Shown: piece after piece, positions 25,690 to 33,082 of the stretch
Layout: each line of letters starts with the position of its first letter
How positions within the stretch are numbered: the stretch's first letter is position 1
NCBI GenBank assembly: GCA_017461625.1
Contig: JAFTXJ010000013.1
Location: forward strand, 62,001-126,000
Source of the DNA: Clostridia bacterium
GTDB lineage: Bacteria > Bacillota > Clostridia > Oscillospirales > Acutalibacteraceae
Length of the DNA stretch: 64,000 nucleotides
Reading direction: 5' to 3'
Notes under the pieces: generated by a model
The model's input: only the letters and a program-made list of their open reading frames with translations
Told to the model about the DNA's origin: nothing
Databases searched by the model: none
Translations under genes and position numbers: made by a program

Positions 25690-25723
25690 AAATCCTCATG
25701 TAGAATTAACTGCATGGGGATTT
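25690..25723 (+). terminator. Second hairpin terminator downstream of the tRNAs
   Basis: AAATCCTCATG (25690-25700) pairs with CATGGGGATTT (25713-25723), 11 pairs with one G-T, followed by TTATTTGTTTT. It could be the original border of the island. Confidence 0.55.
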
Positions 25724-25798
25724 ATTTGTTTTGCTTGATTTTTTGGTGTAAATAGGTATACTTAGCTTATACATGAATTTTGAGTGGGAGTGATTGGT

Positions 25799-25951
25799 TT
25801 GCTTAAAAGTTATTGTAATTACACTTATTACAATGAGTACGATTCATCGGGTTTATTAAAGGATATACAAACAAATGTAGATTCTTCCATTACTTGTTTG
25901 AATAAAGAATTTGTTTACATATTGTATAAAATTATAAATAATGAACCATGA
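25799..25951 (+). CDS. Small hypothetical ORF in mobile-element debris
   Basis: TTG at 25799 with GGGAG eight bases upstream gives 50 residues beginning MLKSYCNYTYYNEYDSSG. It overlaps, on the opposite strand, the end of the truncated ParB gene, right where the ParB similarity stops (about 25955). No family recognised. It may be a remnant from whatever replaced the rest of parB rather than a working gene. Confidence 0.25.
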   Translation: MLKSYCNYTYYNEYDSSGLLKDIQTNVDSSITCLNKEFVYILYKIINNEP

Positions 25952-26304
25952 TCGTGTTTCATTTTATACGCACGGGCTTTCTCACTCGGCAAGATTTTTT
26001 CTCGGCTGAGGTTATAGTCAACAAAATTTATTACCGCTTCTTCTTTTGAAAACTCTCTTACATAAACGGGAACAACATCAAGATTTAGTTCTTTTGCAAT
26101 CTGCCATCGCCTGTGACCGGAGATGATTTCATAACCGTTATCAGACTTATTGACAATAAGTGGTGTGATAATTCCGAACTCCATAACGCTGTCACGAAGC
26201 TCATCGTATTCACTTTCATCAACACTCTGAAACGGATTGTTTTCAAAGGGATGAAGCATTTCAAGATTTAAATATTCAATTTTTTCGTTTGACATTAAAT
26301 TCAT
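25915..26304 (-). pseudogene. Truncated ParB-like partition/nuclease-domain protein
   Basis: 129 residues. N-terminal ParB domain: GIITPLIVNK (box I) and EIISGHRRWQIAKEL (box II), then NLSREKILPSEKARAYKMK, typical of ParB-like proteins carried by clostridial conjugative elements. Those proteins run to about 280-330 residues with a helix-turn-helix and C-terminal dimerisation part. Here the similarity stops at about residue 116 and 13 unrelated residues follow before the stop. So the gene is probably a dead remnant. AAAGG lies close upstream. Confidence 0.7.
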
Positions 26305-26395
26305 TTTTCCTTTCTTTGAAATTTTTTTGTTTTGATTTTGAGTTTTAAAAAGTTTCTAAAGCATTTTTTCACTTCCTTTTTTAATTTTGTGATAA

Positions 26396-26515
26396 AAAAT
26401 CCTTGCAGGATATAACCACAGCCCTGAAACTCTGCTTGCAGTTGTTGACACATCTTCTGCAAAGCTCGTTATAACTGATTCTGTTTCTCTCATTCAGGAA
26501 CAGACTCCATTTTGA
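26396..26515 (+). other. Unassigned open fragment without a start codon
   Basis: A frame of 39 codons (ILAGYNHSPETLLAVVDTSS at its beginning, ending before TGA) looks protein-like in composition, but has no start codon and no ribosome site. It may be a gene fragment left by rearrangement. I could not assign a family. The rest of 26305-26536 shows nothing recognisable. Confidence 0.2.
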
Positions 26516-26536
26516 AAATAAAAGTTCGTGTTGGCT

Positions 26537-26573
26537 AAAAAAATGATATGGTGTCGGTTTTCACCGACACCAT
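26537..26573 (-). terminator. Terminator of the NEAT-CydDC-like operon
   Basis: On the minus strand ATGGTGTCGG pairs with CCGACACCAT (26548-26557 with 26564-26573) around a six-base loop, then a run of seven T. Confidence 0.85.
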
Positions 26574-26588
26574 AGAGCTGTTTTCTGA

Positions 26589-27002
26589 TTAATCATTCGC
26601 TTTTGTTGCTGTTTTTTCTTCTATAGGCTCATACTTCTTAACTCCAAAACAGAAATAAAGAATATGGAACAGCCAAACGCCGCCAAGAATTGCACAGGGA
26701 ATGTAAAGGTCTTTTCTGAACATCATAAAGAAACCGAAACTCATAAGGAGTGTGACGGTTATCATAATTCTGATTTTTGTTTTCCATGTCATACCCTGAC
26801 CTTTAACATAGGATTCAAGGTTGTTTTTATAGAGCTTTGTATTTATAAACCAGGTGTGAAGCTTTTCCGAGCTCTTGGCAAAGCTGTATGCTGCAAGAAG
26901 CAAAAACGGGAATGCAGGTATCATGGGTACTACTGCACCAACTGCACCTAAACCGACACCAATACAACCTAAAACTATAAAGAATATTTTCTTGGGACTC
27001 AT
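26589..27002 (-). CDS. DUF454 (YbaN-like) inner membrane protein
   Basis: 137 residues. Pattern of the DUF454 family: LGCIGVGLGAVGAVVPMIPAFPFLLLAAYSFAKSSEKLHTWF, then KLYKNNLESYVKGQGMTWKTKIR, and two further membrane segments. Function in the family is unknown; members often sit beside iron or heme genes. The ATG overlaps the stop of the YgbA_NO gene by four bases (ATGA). It is the last gene of the five-gene operon. Confidence 0.85.
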   Translation of the reverse strand: MSPKKIFFIVLGCIGVGLGAVGAVVPMIPAFPFLLLAAYSFAKSSEKLHTWFINTKLYKNNLESYVKGQGMTWKTKIRIMITVTLLMSFGFFMMFRKDLYIPCAILGGVWLFHILYFCFGVKKYEPIEEKTATKAND

Positions 27003-27340
27003 AATTCTGCCTCCATCTTTCTTTTTTCTTTTTTACTTTGCATAAGATGATTTATTGCCATTACCGGATGATGGAATATCATTCTCGGCCCTGAAAAACG
27101 CATTACCTGACGGATTTTCTCACGCATTTCTTTTTTGTAACAGTGTACCTTGCAGTTTGAACAGAAGGTTTTGCTTTCCATAAATGGACATTTGTCACTT
27201 CTCAGCTCAGCGTATTCTTTAAGAGCCTGACATTCAGGACAAAGACCTTTTTTTACTTTATGCTGCTTTTTACAGTAAAGCTTAATCATTTCGCCGACAA
27301 TACGCTTTTCTTTCTCTCTTTTGGACTCTGCCGTTTTCAT
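26999..27340 (-). CDS. Nitrous-oxide-stimulated promoter family (YgbA_NO) protein
   Basis: 113 residues, soluble and very basic. Cysteine-rich: LYCKKQH, GLCPECQ, DKCPF, TFCSNCKVHCYKKEM, giving a likely metal or Fe-S site. This matches the YgbA_NO family (E. coli YgbA is induced by nitric oxide through NsrR). RFSGPRMIFHHPVMAINH is the conserved C-terminal part. Its start shares one base with the stop of the upstream ABC gene (TGATG). The role in this operon is unknown; a metal-handling or sensor role is inference. Confidence 0.8.
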   Translation of the reverse strand: MKTAESKREKEKRIVGEMIKLYCKKQHKVKKGLCPECQALKEYAELRSDKCPFMESKTFCSNCKVHCYKKEMREKIRQVMRFSGPRMIFHHPVMAINHLMQSKKEKRKMEAEL

Positions 27341-28995
27341 CAGCTCATCCTCCCGTGCTCAACACAGTAAACTTTATCGGCAATTCTCATTGTTGACTCT
27401 CTGTGAGAAACGAGAACAGTAGTTTTGTTTTTGCTTTCTTCCTTAAGAGATTTGAGAATAACTGCTTCGTTAAGTGAGTCGAGATTACTTGTCGGCTCGT
27501 CAAGAAGCATAAAAGGTGCATCGTGAAGAAATGCTCTTGCAAGACCGATTCTCTGTTTTTCGCCACCGGAAAGTGTATCGCCGAGTTCACCCACATCAGT
27601 ATCATAACCGTCGGGCAGACTCTCAATAAAATCGTGAAGAGATGCTTTCTTGCAGGCAGTAACAATTTCTTCATCGGTTGCAGTAAGCTTTGCTATTTTA
27701 ATGTTGTTCTTTATGCTGTCTTTGAAAAGATGAGTTTCCTGAGTAACGAAGCTTTCAATTTCACGCAGATTCTTCGTGTTAATGCTGTCGATGTTTTCAT
27801 CGGATATTTTCACTTCACCCTTCTGCACTGCCCAGAAACGCATAAATAGCTTTAAAAGTGTTGATTTACCGCTGCCGCTTCTGCCGACAATGCCTATGAT
27901 TTTGTCTTTCGGTATCTCTAAAGAAAGATTGGAAAGTATCTGTTCATTGCCATAAGAGAAACTGACATTTTCTGCTTTTGCACCGCTGAAGGTTACATTG
28001 TTTTTATCTGTAATTTCCTCTGTTACAGGCTCTTCATCAAGAATATCAAGGACACGGTTGCCTGCTGCAAAGGTGTTCTGAAGGGTACTGCCGAGATTTG
28101 CAAGAGCAACTGCAGGACCAAAGGAGCTGATGAGAGTTACGGTGCTGATGAGTACACCCTTAAAATCCACATTGCCTTTTGTGTAAAGGTACACTGCCGT
28201 GAAAAGCATTGTAAGGTCAAAAATAAGAATGACGGAATTAGTCAGTGCAATATTTCTGCCGGTAACCTTTTTCATTCGCTCTTCATCCACCGAAACATCT
28301 TTGGTAAGCTCTGTCATTTTCTTAAGTCTGCTTTTACCGACACCGTACTGTATAATCTCGTTAAGACCTCTTAAAGAGTCAAGAATAAATGAACTGATGT
28401 TGCCTGACTTATCTCGAAATTTCTGTCCGTCATCACCACTCATTTTTGATATAAACAAAGGAATGATAACACCGACAGTAAAGTGTGCCAGGAGAGCTAT
28501 GAGAGCAAATACGGGACTATAAAAGAAAAGAAAGCCGCAGATGCAAAGAGTAAACAACACTGCAATAGCAATAGGTGAAATTGTGTGAGCGTAAAACACT
28601 TCAAGCAGCTCTATATCTGAAGTAATAACAGAAATCAAGTCGCCTTTGTCTCTGCCCTCTAATTTTGCCGGGCAAAGTCTTCTCAATGCGAAGAAAACCC
28701 TATCTCTTATGAGAGCAAGAAGTTTAAACGCAATAAAGTGGTTGCAGGACTGCTCTGCGTATCTCAGCAAGCCTCTTACAACGGCAAAAACTATAAGACA
28801 AAGAGTAATCACACCAAAGGAAAGGGCGATGTCAGAGCCAAGGGCTTTGGTTACTGCAACAGCACCGAAAATGGTAATAAAGCTTGCACAAAGGTGGCCG
28901 ATAAGTCCCATAATTATTGCAAGAATCATATACAGAGCAAGAGGTTTTACAAGACCTATAAGTCTTGTCATAATATTAAATCCGCTTCTTTTCAT
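27340..28995 (-). CDS. ABC exporter half-transporter, CydC-like
   Basis: 551 residues: six-helix membrane domain (1-310) and ATPase domain with Walker A GRSGSGKST (about 370), LSGGEKQRIGLARA signature (about 470), Walker B FMLLDEPTSNLD and the H-loop VSHRES. The N-terminus and gene pairing match the CydD/CydC family, heterodimers that export cysteine/glutathione and bind heme during cytochrome bd assembly in other bacteria. No cydAB is in the window. It begins inside the stop of the partner gene (TAATG overlap, ribosome site GGAG within the partner's end). Confidence 0.8.
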   Translation of the reverse strand: MKRSGFNIMTRLIGLVKPLALYMILAIIMGLIGHLCASFITIFGAVAVTKALGSDIALSFGVITLCLIVFAVVRGLLRYAEQSCNHFIAFKLLALIRDRVFFALRRLCPAKLEGRDKGDLISVITSDIELLEVFYAHTISPIAIAVLFTLCICGFLFFYSPVFALIALLAHFTVGVIIPLFISKMSGDDGQKFRDKSGNISSFILDSLRGLNEIIQYGVGKSRLKKMTELTKDVSVDEERMKKVTGRNIALTNSVILIFDLTMLFTAVYLYTKGNVDFKGVLISTVTLISSFGPAVALANLGSTLQNTFAAGNRVLDILDEEPVTEEITDKNNVTFSGAKAENVSFSYGNEQILSNLSLEIPKDKIIGIVGRSGSGKSTLLKLFMRFWAVQKGEVKISDENIDSINTKNLREIESFVTQETHLFKDSIKNNIKIAKLTATDEEIVTACKKASLHDFIESLPDGYDTDVGELGDTLSGGEKQRIGLARAFLHDAPFMLLDEPTSNLDSLNEAVILKSLKEESKNKTTVLVSHRESTMRIADKVYCVEHGRMS

Positions 28996-30734
28996 TATGC
29001 CTTCTCCTTTCCTGTATAGTTTTCAAGCTTCTGCTGTGTAGTCCACAGCTTATGATAATGTGACTGCTTTTCCAAAAGCTCACTGTGAGTACCGTTTTCA
29101 CTTACTGTGCCTTTATCAAGAACATAAATGTTATCGGCATTTTTTACATTTGCAAGACGGTGGGAAATGAGGATTACCGTCTTGTTTTTTGCAAGATTAT
29201 GGATAAGCTCCATAATATCATTTTCACTCTCAACATCGATGTTTGAAGTAGCTTCGTCGAAGATGTATATAGGCGACGAGTGAAGTATTGCACGGGCGAG
29301 AGCGAGTCTCTGACACTGACCGCCTGAGAAGTTGCTGCCTTTTTCTTTAAGCTTGGTATCTAGACCGTTTTCGCTTTTAAGGAAGGCTGAAAGCTTAACC
29401 TTTTCGAGTACATTCCAAAGCTCTTCATCACTTGCCAAGGGGTTACCTATAAGAAGATTATCCCTTACGGTACCCTTAAAAAGGTAGCTGTTGTGACCGA
29501 TGTAGGTTATATTTTTCATCAAGGCTTCTTCGCTGATGTCAGAAAGCTCAACATAACCGAGAGTTACACTTCCGCCGTAATTTTTGTTTCTGCCCATAAG
29601 AATTGAAGCAACTGTTGATTTACCGCATCCGCTTTCACCAACAATGGCAGTAAAGCTTTTTTCGGGAAATCTCATGGAAATGCCGTGAAGTATTTCTCTG
29701 TCTTCGGTATAAGAGAAGGTCAGATTGTTGATTGCAATATCCTTGCTGACAAGAGGAATTTCCTCTGAGGGAGCTTCACTTTCTTCAAGGTCGATAAGAC
29801 GAAAAATCTTATCACTCGCCGCCATACCGTTCATAGCAATATGGAAAAATGAGCCGAGCTGTCTCATAGGGATAAAGAAATCAGCCGAAAGAAGAATAAT
29901 AAGAAGACATCCCCAAAGGCTGATATTTCCGTTTCTGAACTGACTTACGGAAATAATAATGCCAAGAGCCGCACCTGCATAAGCAATCAAATCCATAATA
30001 GTGATGGAATTAAGCTGCATTGTCAGAACCTTCATTGTGATTTTTCTGAACTTTTCAGCCTGCTCATTCATCTGCTTGTTTTTATACTCGTCAGCAGAAT
30101 AAATTTTCAAGGTTGTAAGTCCCTGAAGATTTTCAAGAAAGGTATCACCGAGGGCAGTATACTGTCCCCAATACTTTGAAAGAAGCTTTTTTGCCCAACG
30201 CTGAATTGCTACAATAGTTACAGGTATAAGCGGTACACAGACAAGAAGAACTATTGCACAGGGAGAGCTTATAAAGCTCATCACAACGAATAATGTCAAA
30301 GGAGCAAGCATTGCATAGAAGAACTGAGGCAGATAAGCTCCGAAATATGTTTCAAGCTGGTCAACACCCTCAACTGCAACCTGAATTACCTCTGAGGTCT
30401 GCACCTTTTCATTGTAAGACGCACCGATTTTAAGAAGCTTTGAGTATATCATTTCACGAAGCTTAAGCTTTACCGATTTAGAGGAAAGATAACCCATTCT
30501 GCTTGAGCCGATGGCACAGATAAATCTCACAATAAGAGCAGTCACTGTTGCAACAAGAGCAGCAGTCACATTTTCTTTTGTAACATTGTTTTCGAAAACA
30601 TCACTTAAAAGTTTTGTTATGCTTGCCATCATTGTGATGTTTGAAGCAAGCCCAACCCACTGAAATATGACATTTCCTGTTACGTATTTTTTGCTTTCGC
30701 TTACCTGAGAAATCAGGCGTTTATTTATCATCAT
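28995..30734 (-). CDS. ABC exporter half-transporter, CydD-like
   Basis: 579 residues from ATG 30734 (AAGGAG ten bases upstream); an in-frame start at 30770 lies deeper in the NEAT gene and adds a basic stretch. Membrane domain 1-320. Walker A GESGCGKST (about 370), signature FSGGQCQRLALARA (about 480), Walker B IYIFDEATSNID, H-loop ISHRL. It pairs with the CydC-like gene as a heterodimer. It overlaps the end of the NEAT gene by 14 bases, so all five genes are translationally linked. The substrate is not visible from sequence; heme or thiol is the best guess from context. Confidence 0.8.
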   Translation of the reverse strand: MMINKRLISQVSESKKYVTGNVIFQWVGLASNITMMASITKLLSDVFENNVTKENVTAALVATVTALIVRFICAIGSSRMGYLSSKSVKLKLREMIYSKLLKIGASYNEKVQTSEVIQVAVEGVDQLETYFGAYLPQFFYAMLAPLTLFVVMSFISSPCAIVLLVCVPLIPVTIVAIQRWAKKLLSKYWGQYTALGDTFLENLQGLTTLKIYSADEYKNKQMNEQAEKFRKITMKVLTMQLNSITIMDLIAYAGAALGIIISVSQFRNGNISLWGCLLIILLSADFFIPMRQLGSFFHIAMNGMAASDKIFRLIDLEESEAPSEEIPLVSKDIAINNLTFSYTEDREILHGISMRFPEKSFTAIVGESGCGKSTVASILMGRNKNYGGSVTLGYVELSDISEEALMKNITYIGHNSYLFKGTVRDNLLIGNPLASDEELWNVLEKVKLSAFLKSENGLDTKLKEKGSNFSGGQCQRLALARAILHSSPIYIFDEATSNIDVESENDIMELIHNLAKNKTVILISHRLANVKNADNIYVLDKGTVSENGTHSELLEKQSHYHKLWTTQQKLENYTGKEKA

Positions 30735-31545
30735 TGTTGTTCTTCTCCTTCTGCTTCTTTGATTTAACAAATCTCTTTATGGTAACTGCACCAACAATAA
30801 AAATAATAACAATAAGCAGAACAGGAATTATGTAAGTAATAACTACTGATGAGAATAATGCAAAAAAAACTGATGAAATTGCCTCGTTTTTTTCTTCGTC
30901 TGATTTGTCATCCGGTATTTCATTAACATACACAGTTGTTTCCTCTTGTACTGTAGCAGATTGTTCAACAGCATGTGTTGTTGCTTCAGTTGTTTCAACT
31001 TCAGTCGTTGTTTCAGGCACCTGAGTTAATAACTCTGTTGCAGGAATCTGTGTTGTCGTTTCGATTTGAGATGTATCAGTTGTTATTTCGTCTGATGTAA
31101 TTAAAACAGCCTTACCATAATCAATTCTGAGTCTTGCCGAAGGTGACATAGGCATAACCGGTACACTGAACTGAAGACCGATATCTCCGTCAGCCATAAT
31201 GGGGATTTCAAAGCCTTGTTTATAATTTTTGCCCGCTACAGTCACATTGCTTACAGATTTTCCTTTGTTTACATTGCCTGTAAGCGAACCATTTGTGTAA
31301 TAAGAAAACTCGATACCCTTCATGTCTGTTGTTAACGGAATGGTAATCGTCTTTTTGCCACTTTTAACTTCAAGTAAAGCTGTTTGAGCAACATATTTAT
31401 TTCCAAAAGATTCCTTTTCATCTTCCTTATGCATAAGAACTACGGGTACTTCATAAGTTCCGTTGGAAAATTCGGCTGCAGACGCACAAATTGACACAGA
31501 CATAAGAATAAAAAGAGCGATAACAATGGATAAAACTTTTTTCAT
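30721..31545 (-). CDS. NEAT-domain membrane-anchored protein
   Basis: 274 residues, CGGAGG before ATG. Signal peptide 1-24 (CASA-A). NEAT-like domain about 26-150: NGTYEVPVVLMHKEDE, ALLEVKSGKKTITIPL, and a final PSARLRIDYGKA strand. A Thr/Glu-rich linker (about 155-215) and a membrane segment (about 228-253) lead to a basic tail (KRFVKSKKQKEKNNN). NEAT domains bind heme at the surface of Gram-positive bacteria; the usual YxxxY heme motif is not obvious here (only Tyr near RIDYGK), so binding is unproven. It is first in the operon, behind the operator array. Confidence 0.75.
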   Translation of the reverse strand: MKKVLSIVIALFILMSVSICASAAEFSNGTYEVPVVLMHKEDEKESFGNKYVAQTALLEVKSGKKTITIPLTTDMKGIEFSYYTNGSLTGNVNKGKSVSNVTVAGKNYKQGFEIPIMADGDIGLQFSVPVMPMSPSARLRIDYGKAVLITSDEITTDTSQIETTTQIPATELLTQVPETTTEVETTEATTHAVEQSATVQEETTVYVNEIPDDKSDEEKNEAISSVFFALFSSVVITYIIPVLLIVIIFIVGAVTIKRFVKSKKQKEKNNNDDK

Positions 31546-31561
31546 GTAAAAACCTCCGATT

Positions 31562-31683
31562 GTTAGTTTTGACTAACTTATTCTTCAACAAAAAAGAGTT
31601 AGCAATAGCTAACTTCACTTGTGAAAAATATTGTTAGCCACAGCTAACTAACAGTGTAAAATATATAGTTAGCCGCTGCTAAC
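31562..31683 (-). promoter_or_regulatory. Array of four GTTAG-N6-CTAAC operators
   Basis: Four 16-bp palindromes, all GTTAG-N6-CTAAC: 31562-31577, 31598-31613, 31633-31648 and 31668-31683. The latter three share GTTAGC...GCTAAC. Start-to-start spacing is 36, 35 and 35 bases, about 3.3 helical turns. They fill the leader between the promoter and the NEAT gene, with the first box at the likely transcription start. A dimeric repressor binding cooperatively is inferred. DtxR-family iron/manganese regulators use TTAG...CTAA half sites, but the spacer differs. Confidence 0.85.
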
Positions 31684-31691
31684 CATATAAT

Positions 31692-31719
31692 ATTATAATT
31701 ATTTTCAAAAAAATGTCAA
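31692..31719 (-). promoter_or_regulatory. Consensus promoter of the NEAT-CydDC-like operon
   Basis: Minus-strand TTGACA (31714-31719) and TATAAT (31692-31697), both perfect, with a 16-base spacer. The first operator box starts eight bases after the -10. Confidence 0.85.
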
Positions 31720-31742
31720 GATTTTAATTGATAAAAATGGTA

Positions 31743-31780
31743 TTAAAAACCAATAAGCGGCAAGTCTTTTCTTGCCGCTT
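31743..31780 (-). terminator. Terminator after tnpV
   Basis: Minus-strand arms AAGCGGCAAG and CTTGCCGCTT (31755-31764 with 31771-31780), loop of six, then ATTGGTTTTTAA. Confidence 0.7.
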
Positions 31781-31784
31781 AACA

Positions 31785-32159
31785 TCAAATATAAATGATA
31801 TTGCTACACACAATCTCTCTTGCTCGAGATTGAATATTATTTATTTTGCGTACCCACTCCATTTGATTTTTTCCTTTAAGTTGTTCGGTTACACCATCAG
31901 ACTCTTTCATTTGCTCAACTAAAGTATCAAACATATCTCGTGCCTGATTTTCAATTTCAGCACAGTGCTGATATAGTTTTCCTTGTGTAAGTAGTGTTGT
32001 AAACAGCACCTTTTTGTGCTTCAGAAGATAGTCTTTATGTAACATACCCCACTTGCCGAGGTTGATATTTGCTTCTTCGGGTGAGAGTGTTAAATTCGGG
32101 ATTTTGAAATCTCCGACCTGTCTGTATGTACCGCCGTTCTGTTCAAATGATGATTTCAT
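31785..32159 (-). CDS. TnpV-like transposon-encoded protein
   Basis: 124 residues from ATG 32159 (AAGGAGG eight bases upstream). It starts MKSSFEQNGGTYRQVGDFKI and contains LGKWGMLHKDYLLKHKK, LTQGKLYQHCAEIE, then VTEQLKGKNQMEWVRKINNI, the conserved parts of the TnpV family carried by Tn4451-like and other clostridial mobile elements. The molecular role is not known. It is the downstream gene of a minus-strand cargo module; no recombinase accompanies it here. Confidence 0.85.
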   Translation of the reverse strand: MKSSFEQNGGTYRQVGDFKIPNLTLSPEEANINLGKWGMLHKDYLLKHKKVLFTTLLTQGKLYQHCAEIENQARDMFDTLVEQMKESDGVTEQLKGKNQMEWVRKINNIQSRAREIVCSNIIYI

Positions 32160-32172
32160 AATTTCCGCCTCC

Positions 32173-32328
32173 TTAATGCTCACTTTTATCAATGATTTTC
32201 AACAACAGCTCATCAACATCCTCTGTGGGTAAATCCTCAGCTAAAAGTATATTTCTGAACTCATTCATGCCGTTGATAAGTAAGTTACACTCAAAATCCG
32301 TGAATTTTATTTTAGTTTTTCTTTCCAT
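32173..32328 (-). CDS. Small mobile-element-associated protein (51 aa)
   Basis: ATG 32328 with AGGAGG upstream; product starts MERKTKIKFTDFECNLLING and has ...AEDLPTEDVDELLLKIIDK. Short acidic-helical proteins of this kind commonly precede tnpV in clostridial elements (from memory). It ends 13 bases before the tnpV start, so both are on one transcript. Confidence 0.7.
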   Translation of the reverse strand: MERKTKIKFTDFECNLLINGMNEFRNILLAEDLPTEDVDELLLKIIDKSEH

Positions 32329-32425
32329 AACAAAACCTCCTGTTACTTGGTAATTTCATTTTACCTTATAACGGGAGGTTAGTCGAATGTGCGGATTTTA
32401 TTTTCGGTAGCCGCTACCGAAATTA

Positions 32426-32695
32426 CTATTTTTCCACAAAAGTTTCATATGTAAATCTTGCTCCGAGTCTAAAGCCTGATATAAAGCTGTCAGCGTTACT
32501 TGTTGTTGAAAACTCAATATAAGCACTTACGTAGTTTTGAAACAGTTCCTTATCTTCACCGGTCAGCCTTGCAGTAAGATGTTCTTCTTTCTCTGCAAAA
32601 TTACTCAGTTTCTTCTTGAGTTTAGGCGTTAATTCGGAATTGACCTCTTGCGGCTCAATGTTGCCATAATAGAAATCTTCAATAATATTTGACAT
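32426..32695 (-). CDS. DUF6809-like small protein
   Basis: 89 residues, predicted helical and acidic. The beginning MSNIIEDFYYGNIEPQE and the end NADSFISGFRLGARFTYETF match DUF6809, a small protein common in integrated elements of Clostridia. Role unknown. It is the first gene of the minus-strand debris module. Confidence 0.75.
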   Translation of the reverse strand: MSNIIEDFYYGNIEPQEVNSELTPKLKKKLSNFAEKEEHLTARLTGEDKELFQNYVSAYIEFSTTSNADSFISGFRLGARFTYETFVEK

Positions 32696-33018
32696 TATTT
32701 CATCTCCTCATTTATACTATGAAGAGGTGCTTTTGGTGTGAAAAGAATGTGTATGATGGTGCCGTAAAAAATATGTTTTAGGTAATCCGTTATAATCATT
32801 TATACCAAAATCCTGAATGCGAAAGCGTTCAGGATTTTTACTTTTTCACTCTTCACTAAATTTGCGTTCAGAATTTGGGGAAATAAAAAGTAATAATGAA
32901 TAGCGAAGATTTTCGCCATGGCAGAATATTACTAGAATTTCAAATCAGAATCAAACCACTGAAATATTTTATCTGGTTGATTCAGTAATCATTATATGGC
33001 TAAGTTTATTGTAGTATA
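32696..33018. other. Intergenic stretch at the right edge of the island
   Basis: About 320 bases before the promoter of the G1P dehydrogenase gene. Apart from the strong terminator at 32807-32840 and a small dyad GCGAA...TTCGC near 32898, I see no gene or RNA. No copy of the tRNA-Tyr 3' end was found here that would mark an attachment site. Confidence 0.5.
32807..32840. terminator. Strong hairpin terminator at the island edge
   Basis: AATCCTGAATGC and GCGTTCAGGATT (with flanking A and T runs) close a GAAA tetraloop, followed by TTTACTTTTT. It can act in both directions. Confidence 0.8.
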
Positions 33019-33047
33019 TTGAATATTTGAGACCTTTACTGTATTAT
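33019..33047 (+). promoter_or_regulatory. Promoter of the G1P dehydrogenase gene
   Basis: TTGAAT, 17-base spacer, TATTAT (33042-33047). Confidence 0.5.
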
Positions 33048-33082
33048 ATACATTGAAAAGTTTATCAAATGGGGTGTCTTTT

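Noticed and set aside
31728..31922. Plus-strand open frame at the island
   Set aside because: It spans the tnpV terminator and the opposite strand of tnpV, without a ribosome site.
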